From contig JBNKDE010000010.1 of NCBI GenBank assembly GCA_050288105.1, positions 157,025-221,024 of the forward strand: DNA of 64,000 bases, in the 5' to 3' direction. Below, piece by piece: positions 55,266 to 63,293 of the stretch. Each line of letters begins with the position of its first letter. Position 1 is the stretch's first letter. The stretch comes from JACNJF01 sp050288105 (GTDB taxonomy: Bacteria > Pseudomonadota > Gammaproteobacteria > GCA-001735895). Both the position numbers and the translations under genes were made by a program. The notes below the pieces were generated by a model that saw only the letters and a program-made list of their open reading frames with translations, did not search any database and was not told the origin of the DNA.

Positions 55266-55988
55266 ATGCTAAGTCGTTTTTATATTAGTTTGCTTTTTGT
55301 TCTTATTCTATTCCAGCCTTCCTGCAAGAGACTCAAGACACTTAAACTTCAGGGTAATCTCGAATCACCAGAAACATTGCAGGTGTCTTTGCCTGAAAGT
55401 GATTTTGATTTCAGGTTTCTGCAGGGTTACAAGGAGATTCAGTCCAGGCATTACTACTATGAGTCTTCCAGATGGGTGAACAGGAATAAAAATATAGACC
55501 TGTATGTGAGTTACACATTCCTCCTTGATAATTATGTGTTTCTTAATGGTAAGTCTATGGAAGAGTTAATTAACGAAACATTTGAAGATCGGGTTGTATC
55601 CATAGGGGACAAAAAGCAGATTATCAGAGAAATTGCAAATGAAAGCTCTGAAGATGACGTCTTTTCCAACGGTGAAAGTGCTGGAGTGAAAAAGGCTACC
55701 TATGGCAAAACGATAGAGGTAAATGACATTGTTCCTGTCGAGCTACAGGAAGCAGCTTGCTTTTATTTCCGAAGATTTCAGACTTTTAATGCAAACCCTG
55801 CTGACTCTGTTACGGGGGGAAGTGTCCACGATATACAGGGAGATGCAAAATTAATTGGTTATCTTTGTGATTATGGAAAGGCGATAAAATCTGAGCAGAT
55901 GGTAGAAAATTTCATTAGAGATATTAATGCGCGAAAGGTTTTAATAAATACTCAGCTGAAAGAATTAAAGAAAAAAAGTGCTGACTGA
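55266..55988 (+). CDS. Hypothetical exported protein
   Basis: A 240-residue protein with a signal segment (FYISLLFVLILFQPSC), the Cys perhaps a weak lipobox. It has an acidic and aromatic mature part (ESDFDFRFLQGYKEIQSRHY YYE without motif) and a helical basic C-terminus (INTQLKELKKKSAD). No domain recognised. Its last 11 bases overlap the next gene, indicating co-translation and a partner role for the metallopeptidase-like lipoprotein. Confidence 0.65.
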   Translation: MLSRFYISLLFVLILFQPSCKRLKTLKLQGNLESPETLQVSLPESDFDFRFLQGYKEIQSRHYYYESSRWVNRNKNIDLYVSYTFLLDNYVFLNGKSMEELINETFEDRVVSIGDKKQIIREIANESSEDDVFSNGESAGVKKATYGKTIEVNDIVPVELQEAACFYFRRFQTFNANPADSVTGGSVHDIQGDAKLIGYLCDYGKAIKSEQMVENFIRDINARKVLINTQLKELKKKSAD

Positions 55989-57333
55989 AATTACCAGAAA
56001 AGCCGTGTTAGCGGCGATTTCACTGATGCTGATGTCCTGCGCTGCTTATGACCTCAGCAGTCGTCACCAGCATGGATTAAATTTGGACGTTGTAGCTCAA
56101 ACAGCAAAAAACGCGGTAGAGAAAGAGTTCAATGTAGATCTTGGGCATGTTAAATGGGAGGTTGCCGATGCGTACAGATTAAATCGATTAACCTATCTGA
56201 CGGCTCATAGTGAATATGAAAAGATGGTTAACCATCCATTTTATGCCAGGTTGTTATCAGATTTAGCATCTTCTAATGCTTCTACCGGCATATTGGGTAA
56301 ATACAAAGATAATATAAAAACAATCTTTATCAATCCTGAGAGACTCGATGAGTCATATGGTTATGACATGGTGAACCTGGCTATCGCCAGGCAGATCTAT
56401 CTGTCGCTTTTTATCCATGAATTTGTGCATGCGGCAGATTTTGCAAAGTTTACTGAAGAGCTAAGAAGTGAGGCTTACCTTCCCGGTCAAAGTGAATTGT
56501 TAAGCGCGATGCTGGAAGGAAATGCAGAATATATTACCGAGAAACTCTGCAAGGAGTACGCCTGTGAAGAAGGTTATGACATTATCAATCATGGATCAAA
56601 AGAGAAGTCCCGTAAAACCCAAAAATCCAGCAGTGAAAAATCCAAAAAACAAGGACGGTTATCAAAAATTTACAAAGAAGAATTAAGGTTTAGATACCGG
56701 CTGGGTAAGCAGTATATCGCGGATAAATATCAGGCATTTCCAGATAAAGACCCCATGCCTCGTAATCTGGCTGAATTACCCGATTCTCAGATGCTTATTC
56801 TTTATCCTGAAAACGACAGGCTGAAACAGAATTCATTTAAAACGGCTACTCAGTTGATGGATGCTCTGTCGGTATTGCAATCCTATTTTCCTGATGAGGG
56901 TTATGTTTATCATTATGAAGTTTTTTCTCCTCCGCGATTATTAGATGCTGTTAAAAAGCAGACGAGTATTAAACTCTCACTAAAAGATGCCAATCCACCA
57001 TATCTTCAGGCCATGACACTAAAATTGCACTGGATGCCTGATAAATCAAAAGTGGTAAATAATCAGGGTGATTATGATCTGATTGTTATAGATATGGGTG
57101 AAGAAGAAAAAAGTCAGCGCTTTATGCAGCAGGTCGCTGATGGTCAGGAAAATAAACCGCTGCTTAATACGATAGAACGGCAATCAACTGACTCGGTTGT
57201 CCGATATATTGCCGCCGATCAGAAGATGGTAATTCAATCTGAGGGATATGTTTTACTGGTGGAACTGGACAAAGGAAAAATCAATACCGATTACGTGTTG
57301 AAGTTTTCTACAGATATTCTGAGTTCGATATAG
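55978..57333 (+). CDS. Putative zinc metallopeptidase lipoprotein (HExxH)
   Basis: Start at GTG 55978, giving an 11-base overlap with the upstream gene. The 451-residue protein has a lipobox (ISLMLMSCAAYD; Cys 21). Residue region about 150-195 holds the gluzincin-like metal site: LFIHEFVHAADF (HExxH) and, about 40 residues later, LEGNAEYITE, the likely third ligand Glu. The centre has a lysine/serine-rich linker (KSRKTQKSSSEKSKKQG), and the C-terminal about 200 residues are a mixed domain. Likely outer-membrane or periplasmic enzyme; substrate unknown. Confidence 0.65.
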   Translation: MLTEITRKAVLAAISLMLMSCAAYDLSSRHQHGLNLDVVAQTAKNAVEKEFNVDLGHVKWEVADAYRLNRLTYLTAHSEYEKMVNHPFYARLLSDLASSNASTGILGKYKDNIKTIFINPERLDESYGYDMVNLAIARQIYLSLFIHEFVHAADFAKFTEELRSEAYLPGQSELLSAMLEGNAEYITEKLCKEYACEEGYDIINHGSKEKSRKTQKSSSEKSKKQGRLSKIYKEELRFRYRLGKQYIADKYQAFPDKDPMPRNLAELPDSQMLILYPENDRLKQNSFKTATQLMDALSVLQSYFPDEGYVYHYEVFSPPRLLDAVKKQTSIKLSLKDANPPYLQAMTLKLHWMPDKSKVVNNQGDYDLIVIDMGEEEKSQRFMQQVADGQENKPLLNTIERQSTDSVVRYIAADQKMVIQSEGYVLLVELDKGKINTDYVLKFSTDILSSI

Positions 57334-57497
57334 TTTTCAACTGTTGACTTTCAATGAGTCGATACGACTGATTTAGATCTTTGGTAAAGTCGGAATTATA
57401 TTATTACCGGCTTTTCAATTTTCTTAAATAGATAATGCTAAGTATCGCTTGATACTACAGACGTATTACCAGTCTTCAGGCGTTGACAAAACTCTAT

Positions 57498-57986
57498 CTA
57501 TGCTCTGGTTTTAGCTTCCAGGTAGGTATGTATCACCAGATCAATATCGAGAAAGACTATTTTGGTCAGTGACTGGATCAATGCTAAAGCGCGCTTCGAA
57601 TCATCCTGGCAATGGTTGCAGATGGCATCTGAAAATTGATTCAGAATAAAGTTGTATGCGCCTATGTACCAGTTGGGTGTGAGTCCCATGCGTGCATGAG
57701 CGCGGCCGATTCTTTCTGTTTTCAGGAAATAGGCATTGTCATACCGGCCTCTTAACATGGCTTCAATCCAGTGCTTCTCCTGTGCCAGTCTGGCTCTTTC
57801 AATGGCCCCGTTCTCACTCAACATTTCCTTTAGTTCCGGTTCCTTAAGTAAATGCTGATAAAAGGCCTCAACTATTCGATCCATCTCAGGTTCAATTATC
57901 TCAAATGCCTGCTGCAGGTTGTTTATAGTGGCATCATCGATTTCAAGAAACCTGAGCCGGGCTTCCATCAATTCAGTGTTAGGCAT
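57498..57986 (-). CDS. Single-domain protoglobin (globin-sensor fold)
   Basis: A 162-residue protein made only of a globin-sensor domain: an N-terminal helix (RLRFLEIDDATINNLQQAFE), the FYQHLLKEPELKEML region, and the heme-pocket segment with the proximal His in ERIGRAHARMGLTPNWYIG. A HemAT-type sensor normally has this fold fused to an output domain; here none follows. It may act as an oxygen or gas-binding heme protein or dock with a separate partner. No regulatory gene is adjacent. Confidence 0.85.
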   Translation of the reverse strand: MPNTELMEARLRFLEIDDATINNLQQAFEIIEPEMDRIVEAFYQHLLKEPELKEMLSENGAIERARLAQEKHWIEAMLRGRYDNAYFLKTERIGRAHARMGLTPNWYIGAYNFILNQFSDAICNHCQDDSKRALALIQSLTKIVFLDIDLVIHTYLEAKTRA

Positions 57987-58054
57987 ATGTCATCTACAGA
58001 GTCAGTGGGTTAACGCAGAATGGAGCTTGATCTTCAGTCGCTGACAGAATCTAT

Positions 58055-58297
58055 TTAACTGCCGCCACGAATCCGCGCATAGATCGTATCTTTCAGTTCC
58101 GCTCGCTCGTATTTCATTTTTTCCAGGGTTTCATCTGTGACGGGCTGGCCCAGTTCTTCCAGTTTGCGAATTTCCTTGTCCAGCGCATTGTGACGTTTAA
58201 TGCTGGCAGCGAATGCGGCATCAACCTCAGACAGGTCTTTTAACCTTTGACGAAACTCAGGGAACTCGGTTTCGATCTCGTGGTGTTCACCTTGCAT
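58055..58297 (-). CDS. DUF465 (YdcH-like) small protein
   Basis: ATG 58297 follows GGAGGTAATT; an in-frame start at 58309 has no such site. The 80-residue protein is a helical hairpin (EFPEFRQRLKDLSEVDAAFA; KEIRKLEELGQPVTDETLEK; MKYERAELKDTIYARIR), matching the YdcH/DUF465 family. Function unknown; these proteins are soluble and coiled-coil-like. It stands between the protoglobin and the fatty-acid operon. Confidence 0.85.
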   Translation of the reverse strand: MQGEHHEIETEFPEFRQRLKDLSEVDAAFAASIKRHNALDKEIRKLEELGQPVTDETLEKMKYERAELKDTIYARIRGGS

Positions 58298-58466
58298 AAT
58301 TACCTCCAACAGTTGTATGGGAAAGTAAAGCGCTACCAGTATACGGCAATCGAGGCCTGATAGACAAATGCGGAATCAGGTCGTGGTCTTAGCTTAAGGT
58401 ATCGGTCCCCATGCTGACAAAAAGGGCCAGAGTATTGGTTTTAGAATAATTCCGGTTAGCGACACG

Positions 58467-58589
58467 CTATGCCAGCCCGAGCAGTGGTTCGCTGCGCAGG
58501 CGGTTAAAGTTGCCTGTTTTAACCAGCAGGTCGAGCACCGGGCTTGGCGGGTGCAACGGCTCAGAATGGATGTAGCAATCAGCTGCCAC
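58467..58589 (-). CDS. Doubtful 40-codon ORF after the DUF3833 gene
   Basis: A GTG-started frame lies 3 bases beyond the DUF3833 stop and in the same phase, as if it were the continuation past the TAA. It reads protein-like (SEPLHPPSPVLDLLVKTGNF; NRLRSEPLLGLA). It may be a real small gene or a lost C-terminal extension. Confidence 0.3.
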   Translation of the reverse strand: MAADCYIHSEPLHPPSPVLDLLVKTGNFNRLRSEPLLGLA

Positions 58590-58592
58590 ACT

Positions 58593-59123
58593 TTATCCAC
58601 TATTGTCGTTATGCTTCTCAATCCATAGTGTAACTTCGCCGACCCTGAATCCCCACTTGCTCATTTCAGCGCGATTGATCAGGCGGTGCTCATCGATCAG
58701 GTACATCCAGTCATTGAAATCGATCTCCCAGTCATCACCATCAACGTTTATCAACAGACTGTATTGCCAGTTCAGGGCGTAGCCCTCGCTCTTCCCCTGT
58801 GCGGGCACTACTACATCGTCAGCATTGCCGATATAGTGACCTTGAGGGGTTCTTTCAATATGCCAGATACGTTGCTGCTGTTCGCCATCGTGATAGTAAA
58901 ACTGTTCATCCAGCGTACCCTTATTGCCCTCCCATTGACCCAGCATATCGACGCGGAAGCGGCGCACGACTTCGCCCTTGCGATTTTGCACTATGCCATA
59001 GGCTGTGAGCTTTCCATTAAAAAACTGTTGCATATCAAATTGCGGCTGGGTCTCGCGGTAATACTTCATGGAAGTACTGCAGGATGTCAGCAACAGCACA
59101 GAGGCGATTATTATTGCGCGCAT
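58593..59123 (-). CDS. DUF3833 lipoprotein
   Basis: A 176-residue lipoprotein (SVLLLTSCSTS; Cys 15) of the DUF3833 family: NGKLTAYGIVQNRKGEVVRR, FRVDMLGQWEGNKGTLDEQF, and the late FNDWMYLIDEHRLINRAEMS plus KWGFRVGEVTLWIEK. It is the last gene of the minus-strand fatty-acid operon, its start overlapping the chalcone-isomerase-like gene stop by one base. Its exact role is unknown; the family always accompanies this cluster. Confidence 0.9.
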   Translation of the reverse strand: MRAIIIASVLLLTSCSTSMKYYRETQPQFDMQQFFNGKLTAYGIVQNRKGEVVRRFRVDMLGQWEGNKGTLDEQFYYHDGEQQQRIWHIERTPQGHYIGNADDVVVPAQGKSEGYALNWQYSLLINVDGDDWEIDFNDWMYLIDEHRLINRAEMSKWGFRVGEVTLWIEKHNDNSG

Positions 59124-59608
59124 TAGAAGTTACCTGTTAAGCGGTTACGAAGCTCTGGTTCGCGAGTGTTTTCGGATAGCCAGATAGACAGAAAAGCGGG
59201 TGCAAACTGGCGATCTTCAATATTGCCAATCATTTGATCATTAAAATAGAAACGACTGCTCAGATCCGGATTTACCCGCAGGATGATTTCATCACCTTCG
59301 GTGACATCAGGCCATAGTGTGGCCAGTTTGCTTTCCCAATCGGGCTTCCAGTCGATGGATTGCCGAGACCATTCATCGACTGTGGTTTCCACCAGTTGCT
59401 GCGAAGAAATATCGCGTGCGTATTTAATGGCAATCGCCAGCGGGTATTGCTGCGGCTGGTACTGACCGTCTGCACTGAGCAGGCGGATGTCATAAACCTT
59501 CCAGAATAGCCAGTTGAGTTCAGTCTTGCCGACCTGCTTGAGATCAGCCAGCGGTGTGGCATGAACGGGCATAAGCAGTGAGAGCGCAATAAGGATTAAT
59601 GCTTTCAT
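59123..59608 (-). CDS. Chalcone isomerase-like periplasmic protein
   Basis: A 161-residue secreted protein (signal MKALILIALSLLMPVHATPL). The mature part shows the chalcone-isomerase fold in its fatty-acid-binding form: TELNWLFWKVYDIRLLSADG, LAIAIKYARDISSQQLVETT, and FYFNDQMIGNIEDRQFAPAF. The catalytic plant residues are not expected here; members bind fatty acids. It overlaps the DUF2878 stop by 4 bases. Confidence 0.88.
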   Translation of the reverse strand: MKALILIALSLLMPVHATPLADLKQVGKTELNWLFWKVYDIRLLSADGQYQPQQYPLAIAIKYARDISSQQLVETTVDEWSRQSIDWKPDWESKLATLWPDVTEGDEIILRVNPDLSSRFYFNDQMIGNIEDRQFAPAFLSIWLSENTREPELRNRLTGNF

Positions 59609-60087
59609 GTTTGCTTCCTGATGTTATCGTTTAATACAACCAGAACGGGTAATATCACCGCCCAGCTTAGCGCCAGGATCATACTGCTTTGCAGCCATCC
59701 TAGCGGCAACTCAACCGCATCCAGTCGCCAGCCCGCCAGATAAGACAGGGTGCCAGCTATGGCCCCTATAGGGATTAGTAGTATGCGTGGTAAATGATTC
59801 AGCCAGTGCAGGCTATGCCCCAGCGAAAGCACAAAACCAATCCAGATCAGGGCTAACCAGTAAGGTGTGTGGCTAAATTCAAATACCCCGAGCATCGACA
59901 GCAGGGTATCCATGACAATGCCGATTAGCGCTATGGGTAATACACGCCAGTCATGCTTACGGCTAGTGGTGAATATAAAGTGGCAGAGCAATAGCAGCAT
60001 AGCGAATATCAGCCAGTCATTCTGTCCCAGAATGGCAATAAACCACAGGCCCTGAAACAGGATTAACTGTAACCAGAACCAGCGCAT
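59605..60087 (-). CDS. DUF2878 integral membrane protein
   Basis: A 160-residue protein with about five membrane segments (WLQLILFQGLWFIAILGQ; LIFAMLLLLCHFIFTT; LALIWIGFVLSLGHSLHWL; LLIPIGAIAGTLSYLAG; MILALSWAVILPVLVVL). It matches the DUF2878 family, which always sits beside cyclopropane synthase and DUF1365 genes. Its 5' part overlaps the end of the synthase gene by 25 bases. Function unknown. Confidence 0.88.
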   Translation of the reverse strand: MRWFWLQLILFQGLWFIAILGQNDWLIFAMLLLLCHFIFTTSRKHDWRVLPIALIGIVMDTLLSMLGVFEFSHTPYWLALIWIGFVLSLGHSLHWLNHLPRILLIPIGAIAGTLSYLAGWRLDAVELPLGWLQSSMILALSWAVILPVLVVLNDNIRKQT

Positions 60088-61355
60088 TGTCTTGCTCCAG
60101 GTTTAGCCGCTTCAAAATGCACCAGACCAATACTGCCTTCACGGAATCCGCCTTCACAGTAGGCAAAGTAAAAATTCCACAGGCGCTGAAAGTCCTCGTC
60201 GTATCCGAGTTCAGACAGGCGTCGTGCATGCTGGTTAAAATTACGCGTCCAGTGCAATAAGGTATCCGCGTAGTGCAATCCATAGTCCTGCATGCGTGTC
60301 ACCGTCATCGAGGTATGGTCCTTTAACTGTTTGCACATTTCGCTGATCGATGGCAGGCAGCCGCCGGGGAAGATATAGCGCTGGATGAAATCCACACCCT
60401 TACGGTATTGATCGAACTGCTGATCCGCGATAGTAATGGCCTGGATCAGCATGCGCCCCTGCGGTTTTAATAGCTGCTCGAGCCTTTGAAAATACCCCGG
60501 TAAAAAGCGATAGCCGACCGCCTCGATCATTTCCACAGAAACCAGCTTGTCGTATTGCCCATCGAGATCACGATAATCCTGCATCAACAGGGTGACTTTA
60601 TCCTGTAGTCCCTGTTGCTGAACCATGCGCTGGGCGTAGTCATATTGCTGCTGTGACAACGTAGTAGTGGTCACTGTGCAACCATAATTTTTAGCGGCAT
60701 AGCAGGCGAGGCCACCCCAGCCGGTACCGATTTCTATCAGATGTTCATGCGGTTTCAAATCCAGTTTGTCGCAGATCAGCTTGAGCTTCTGATGCTGCGC
60801 CTGCTCAAGACTGTCATCTTTGTGCCTGAATATACCCGCGCTGTATTGCATCTGAGAATCCAGTATCAACTGGTACAGATCGTTACCCAGATCGTAATGT
60901 GCAGCAATATTGGTACGGCTGCCCCGGCGCGTGTTGGCGTTACGCAGGTGGGCCAGTTTATGCAGCGGGTAGCTGATCCAGCCCAGGCGCTTTTCCAGCT
61001 TTTCCAGAGTCGGCAGGTTACGTGCAAACAGGCGTATCAACGGCACCAGGTCAGGTGAACTCCAGTCGCCTTCGACGAAGGATTCTGCAACGCCGATGCT
61101 ACCACCAGATAACAGGCGGCGATAAAAGCGCGCATTGTGTACCTGCACCTCAGCCTGCAGGCTGGCGTTGCGATCGCCAAAGAAACAGCTTTCACCTGCA
61201 TCATGGATAAGCAGTCCTGAGTGCTGGATTTGGTCAAACAGTGAGAACGTCAGTTTCCTGCTGAGTGTATCGATCAATTTGGCTTGCGTTGAAGGATAAA
61301 TGGATTCCACGTTAAACTCCTCAGGGATGTGAATGGTAGGGCACGCGTTTGACAA
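60063..61355 (-). CDS. cfa: Cyclopropane-fatty-acyl-phospholipid synthase-like methyltransferase
   Basis: A 430-residue CfaB-type enzyme. An N-terminal domain (FSLFDQIQHSGLLIHDAGES) is followed by a SAM-binding domain with LIEIGTGWGGLACYAAKNYG, the metal/bicarbonate region ITIADQQFDQYRKGVDFIQR, YIFPGGCLPS and the conserved HYADTLLHW plus YFAYCEGGF end. It methylates double bonds of membrane phospholipid acyl chains, or a related step in furan fatty acid synthesis. It overlaps both DUF1365 and DUF2878 genes in the operon. Confidence 0.93.
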   Translation of the reverse strand: MSNACPTIHIPEEFNVESIYPSTQAKLIDTLSRKLTFSLFDQIQHSGLLIHDAGESCFFGDRNASLQAEVQVHNARFYRRLLSGGSIGVAESFVEGDWSSPDLVPLIRLFARNLPTLEKLEKRLGWISYPLHKLAHLRNANTRRGSRTNIAAHYDLGNDLYQLILDSQMQYSAGIFRHKDDSLEQAQHQKLKLICDKLDLKPHEHLIEIGTGWGGLACYAAKNYGCTVTTTTLSQQQYDYAQRMVQQQGLQDKVTLLMQDYRDLDGQYDKLVSVEMIEAVGYRFLPGYFQRLEQLLKPQGRMLIQAITIADQQFDQYRKGVDFIQRYIFPGGCLPSISEMCKQLKDHTSMTVTRMQDYGLHYADTLLHWTRNFNQHARRLSELGYDEDFQRLWNFYFAYCEGGFREGSIGLVHFEAAKPGARQCAGSGYS

Positions 61356-62049
61356 ATAGCCTGATGGCCTGCCAGTAAATACCGCGCAATATGCTCAGTG
61401 TCATAAAGGGCCACTGCTTTAAGGTCTGGCGCAGTGCTTTACTGGTCAATGGGTTGGATTTAAGTACCAGAGTCGCATCAAACACCTTGTCCTGTTTCCA
61501 GTTTTCGATATGGATACGAAGGTCGTTATCATCGATAGAAATCTTCCAGCGATAGCTCATGTCAAGATCCATAAACGGAGAGACATGGAATACCTTAGCG
61601 GTCTGTTGTGGCTGCTCGAGATTCACCAGATAGCAATGGGTTTCATTCCAGGGCGTATTGTGTACCTCGGCCAGCATATAGATGGGCTGCTCGTCGCGAT
61701 AACAGAAAAAGAAATTCACCGGGCTAAAATACAGACCAAAGTTTCTCACCTGGCCGACAAACATCACGCGATCAATCGCCTGCGTGTCACCCCCCAGTTT
61801 GCTTACCTGTTCGATAACGGCCTGTTTGATTGAGATTTGTGGATCGCCCAGATAATCGCTGCGCCGCATTTGCCATACATTAAAATGACGCATCGAAAAC
61901 AGTCGGTATTGTCTGTCGATGGCATCCAGCTCATCCAGATCCAGACCCAGCATATACAGTGGATAGCTGAACTGATGGCTAGCTACACTGTAGCGTTGAT
62001 GGTGCACACGGCCGGTAAATATTTTTGAATGCTGTATGGGCGTATTCAT
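61321..62049 (-). CDS. DUF1365 family protein
   Basis: A 242-residue protein with the DUF1365 pattern: FTGRVHHQRYSVASHQFSYP, MLGLDLDELDAIDRQYRLFS, GQVRNFGLYFSPVNFFFCYR, and NTPWNETHCYLVN. A C-terminal hydrophobic helix (LSILRGIYWQAIRLF) could anchor it. The family is linked to CFA-type lipid modification; the chemistry is unknown. It overlaps the oxidoreductase by 4 bases and the synthase by 35. Confidence 0.93.
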   Translation of the reverse strand: MNTPIQHSKIFTGRVHHQRYSVASHQFSYPLYMLGLDLDELDAIDRQYRLFSMRHFNVWQMRRSDYLGDPQISIKQAVIEQVSKLGGDTQAIDRVMFVGQVRNFGLYFSPVNFFFCYRDEQPIYMLAEVHNTPWNETHCYLVNLEQPQQTAKVFHVSPFMDLDMSYRWKISIDDNDLRIHIENWKQDKVFDATLVLKSNPLTSKALRQTLKQWPFMTLSILRGIYWQAIRLFVKRVPYHSHP

Positions 62050-63293
62050 AGCGTTATACCAAAGCGTTCACAGACATCCAGTGCGGACTTTAATCCATCC
62101 TCATGAAAGCCGTTGTACCAGTAGGCACCACAGAAATGTGTACGATTCTTGCCACAGATTTGACTGCGTCGCTGTTGCGCAATCAGGGCCTGGTTATCAA
62201 ACACCGGGTGTGCGTAATTAAATTGCCTGAGAATCTTATCAGGGTTGATGGCAGAACTCTGATTCAGGCTGACACAGAAATGATGAGGGCTTTCAATACC
62301 CTGTAGCCGGTTCATGTAATAGCTGACCGCAGGTGCTGCATCGGCATCCTGACCCTGCCAGAAATTCCAGCTGGCCCAGGCTGTTTTAGATTGGGGTAAC
62401 ACAGATATGTCGGTATGCAGGGTGACATCGTTATTGCGATATTTGATGCTGTTCAGTATTTCATATTCCTGCGCGCTACAATCCTTGAGTAGCCGAATCG
62501 CCTGATCAGAATGGCAGGCCATCACCACTTCATCAAAATGCTCTTCACCCACGCGGGATTTTATGGAGACAGAGTCAACATGCCTTTCAATCTGTTTGAT
62601 GGATGCATTTAATCGAATCTCTTCCACCAGGTTAGCCAGTTTCGGAATATAACTGCGCGAACCGCCTTCAATCACATACCATTGCGGGCGGTCGATAATA
62701 TTTAACAGGCCATGATGATTAAAAAAGTTCAAAAAAAACTTAAGCGGAAAATCTCTCGAATCATTAATGGAAGATGACCAGATTGCCGCGACCATGGGCA
62801 GGATATAATGCTCGGCAAAAAAGCTGGAAAACCTGTGTTGTGCCAGAAACTCACCCAGCGTGCTGTTGTGTTCCCAGGCTGAGCTAAAAAGTGTTTTTTT
62901 ACTGACACGGTTAAAACGAATAATCTCGTAAAGAAAATGATAAAAGCGCGGCGAAATCAAATTCCGTTTTTGTGCAAATAAGGTGCCAATGCTATTCCCA
63001 TTATACTCAATACCGCTGCCGACATGTTGCACCGAAAAGCTCATCTCGGTGGGCTTCTTGTGGATACCGATCTGATCCAGCAGCTTTAAAAAGTTCGGGT
63101 AGGTACGATTGTTAAACACGATAAACCCGGTATCGATGGCATAAGATCGATTATCCAGTTCAATATCAACAGTGGCGGTATGACCACCCAGTGATTCATT
63201 CGCCTCAAACAAAGTAACCTGATGCTTACGGCTTAGCAGGTAGGCACTAGCCAGGCCGGAAATACCGCTACCGATAACTGCAATACGCTTCAT
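62046..63293 (-). CDS. FAD/NAD(P)-dependent amine-oxidase-fold oxidoreductase
   Basis: ATG 63293 starts the protein at the dinucleotide-binding motif (MKRIAVIGSGISGLASAYLL) and overlaps the SDR stop as ATGA; the longer frame to 63353 is inside the SDR gene. The 415-residue flavoprotein shows VTLFEANESLGGHTATVDIE, DTGFIVFNNRTYPN and a C-terminal FCGAYWYNGFHEDGLKSALD segment with FAD-contacting Gly and Asp residues. Homologues in singlet-oxygen and furan fatty acid clusters act on unsaturated lipids. Substrate inferred from context. Confidence 0.92.
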   Translation of the reverse strand: MKRIAVIGSGISGLASAYLLSRKHQVTLFEANESLGGHTATVDIELDNRSYAIDTGFIVFNNRTYPNFLKLLDQIGIHKKPTEMSFSVQHVGSGIEYNGNSIGTLFAQKRNLISPRFYHFLYEIIRFNRVSKKTLFSSAWEHNSTLGEFLAQHRFSSFFAEHYILPMVAAIWSSSINDSRDFPLKFFLNFFNHHGLLNIIDRPQWYVIEGGSRSYIPKLANLVEEIRLNASIKQIERHVDSVSIKSRVGEEHFDEVVMACHSDQAIRLLKDCSAQEYEILNSIKYRNNDVTLHTDISVLPQSKTAWASWNFWQGQDADAAPAVSYYMNRLQGIESPHHFCVSLNQSSAINPDKILRQFNYAHPVFDNQALIAQQRRSQICGKNRTHFCGAYWYNGFHEDGLKSALDVCERFGITL

